From: Calvatia gigantea
Lineage: Eukaryota > Basidiomycota > Agaricomycetes > Agaricales > Lycoperdaceae
Length of the DNA stretch: 64,000 nucleotides
Direction of reading: 5' to 3'
Assembly (NCBI GenBank): GCA_025093985.1
Contig: JACAAK010000005.1
Coordinates: forward strand, 434,001-498,000
Shown here: positions 63,523 to 64,000 of the stretch, piece after piece
How the letters are laid out: each line of letters begins with the position of its first letter
Position numbering within the stretch: position 1 is the stretch's first letter
The notes under the pieces: model-generated
Database searches by the model: none
Seen by the model: the letters and a program-made list of their open reading frames with translations, nothing else
Told to the model about the DNA's origin: nothing
Made by a program: the position numbers and the translations under genes

Positions 63523-64000
63523 TATACACTTGTTTGTCCGTGTACTGGGAGAGAATACGAAATGAGCTTGTCTTCCGAACTATGGGGGTGACTCACCTCG
63601 AATGTGACGCCACCTTTACATCCTAGCTTCAGACACCTCCTTCCATAAACGCCCATCATCCTCGTTCTGTTCCGGCAAGTGGGGTCGTCACAGATAGTCC
63701 AACCCTCATAGTACTGCCCTATCACTTCGCGGATCTGGACTTCGAGCTGTGTCTCAAGACTGTCTATTGAGAAGGGTGCCTGGCAGCCAGGGCAGATGAA
63801 TCCCGTGGGTTGAACGATTGACCGCTAATGGCGGTGCTCAGAATGCGAGATAGGACAGCAAAATACGACTTACTTCACGGTCATGAAGCGGGGAGAAATT
63901 CAGCTGGCCTTTACAACTTCGGCATTGGATTAGGAAGGGTGTAACGTCTTTGAAGCGTTCTTGATCGGAGATCAGGGAATCGAGGGGTAAAAGCGCTTTC
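63250..64000 (-). CDS. POL1: DNA polymerase alpha catalytic subunit, C-terminal part (continues beyond window)
   Basis: The C-terminal zinc region of the replicative polymerase that extends primase primers. Reading in from the right edge: LPLDSLISDQERFKDVTPFL, IQCRSCKGQLNFSPLHDRE (first Cys pair), an intron, GFICPGCQAPFSIDSLETQL (second Cys pair), EVQIREVIGQYYEGWTICDD, PTCRNRTRMMGVYGRRCLKL and GCKGGVTFE (second zinc module, CDDPTC...C...C). An intron is followed by YTDKQVYNQLRYYAYLFDGN and KAIKAAIGSTTSG, another intron, then ERLSLCVDKHLNMCGHRWVE and a short end FSFMKI with TGA at 63250-63252. The 5' nine-tenths of the gene lie to the right of the window. Both zinc modules are intact, so this is the live copy of the pair. 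Confidence 0.9.

Overview
The window is nuclear DNA of a filamentous basidiomycete, most likely an Agaricomycete (mushroom-forming fungus). Genes are broken by many short GT-AG introns of about 50-60 bases. The gene set is typical of that group: agaric-type F-box/LRR proteins, a mushroom beta-trefoil protease inhibitor, a Lys-specific M35 protease, a class I hydrophobin remnant, a NACHT (NLR-like) remnant, and RNase H1-like repeats. Species cannot be named from the sequence alone. No gene is in an operon. Coordinates of multi-exon genes run from start to stop codon and include introns; splice sites were read by eye.

Left third (1-23 kb), mostly intact genes: an edge-truncated small membrane or secreted protein (-), a secreted M28 aminopeptidase (-), a stand-alone AIP3/Bud6 N-terminal domain (-), a small secreted 4-cysteine protein (+), an anoctamin/Ist2-type membrane protein (+), a secreted GH76 alpha-1,6-mannanase (+), a 7-TM fungal rhodopsin-like protein (+), an isocitrate lyase/PEP mutase family enzyme (-), the spliceosomal cyclophilin CWC27 (+), a frame-broken F-box/LRR gene (-) and a divergent beta-trefoil protein (-).

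Middle (23-46 kb), repeat-rich with few live genes: a NACHT pseudogene, a decayed C2H2 zinc-finger locus, a 0.9-kb diverged direct repeat flanking a tRNA-like sequence and an intact M35 protease (-), then UBC6 (+). After that come two copies of an RNase H1-like gene (-). One copy is interrupted upstream by a 2.37-kb element with 19-base terminal inverted repeats and a GCCTAA duplication, and the other copy preserves the empty site. A family of paired hairpins occurs three times, at about 23.0, 35.9 and 38.7 kb. A hydrophobin relic lies at 41.5 kb.

Right third (46-64 kb): a microbial-type PARG (+), BUD20 (-), coproporphyrinogen III oxidase (+), an aquaglyceroporin (-), an F-box/LRR gene (+), an orphan ORF with one in-frame TAG, an APH-fold kinase (+), a beta-trefoil serine protease inhibitor (-) and the 3' end of DNA polymerase alpha POL1 (-), which runs off the window. 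A tandem duplication with breakpoints inside the kinase gene and inside POL1 left the relics 'POL1 tail' and 'kinase tail' between the two intact genes, with the inhibitor gene sitting at the junction.

Several otherwise good genes (BUD20, HEM13, the 20-kb F-box gene) carry single-base frame shifts. These may be real mutations or residual assembly errors; reads or RNA data would decide.
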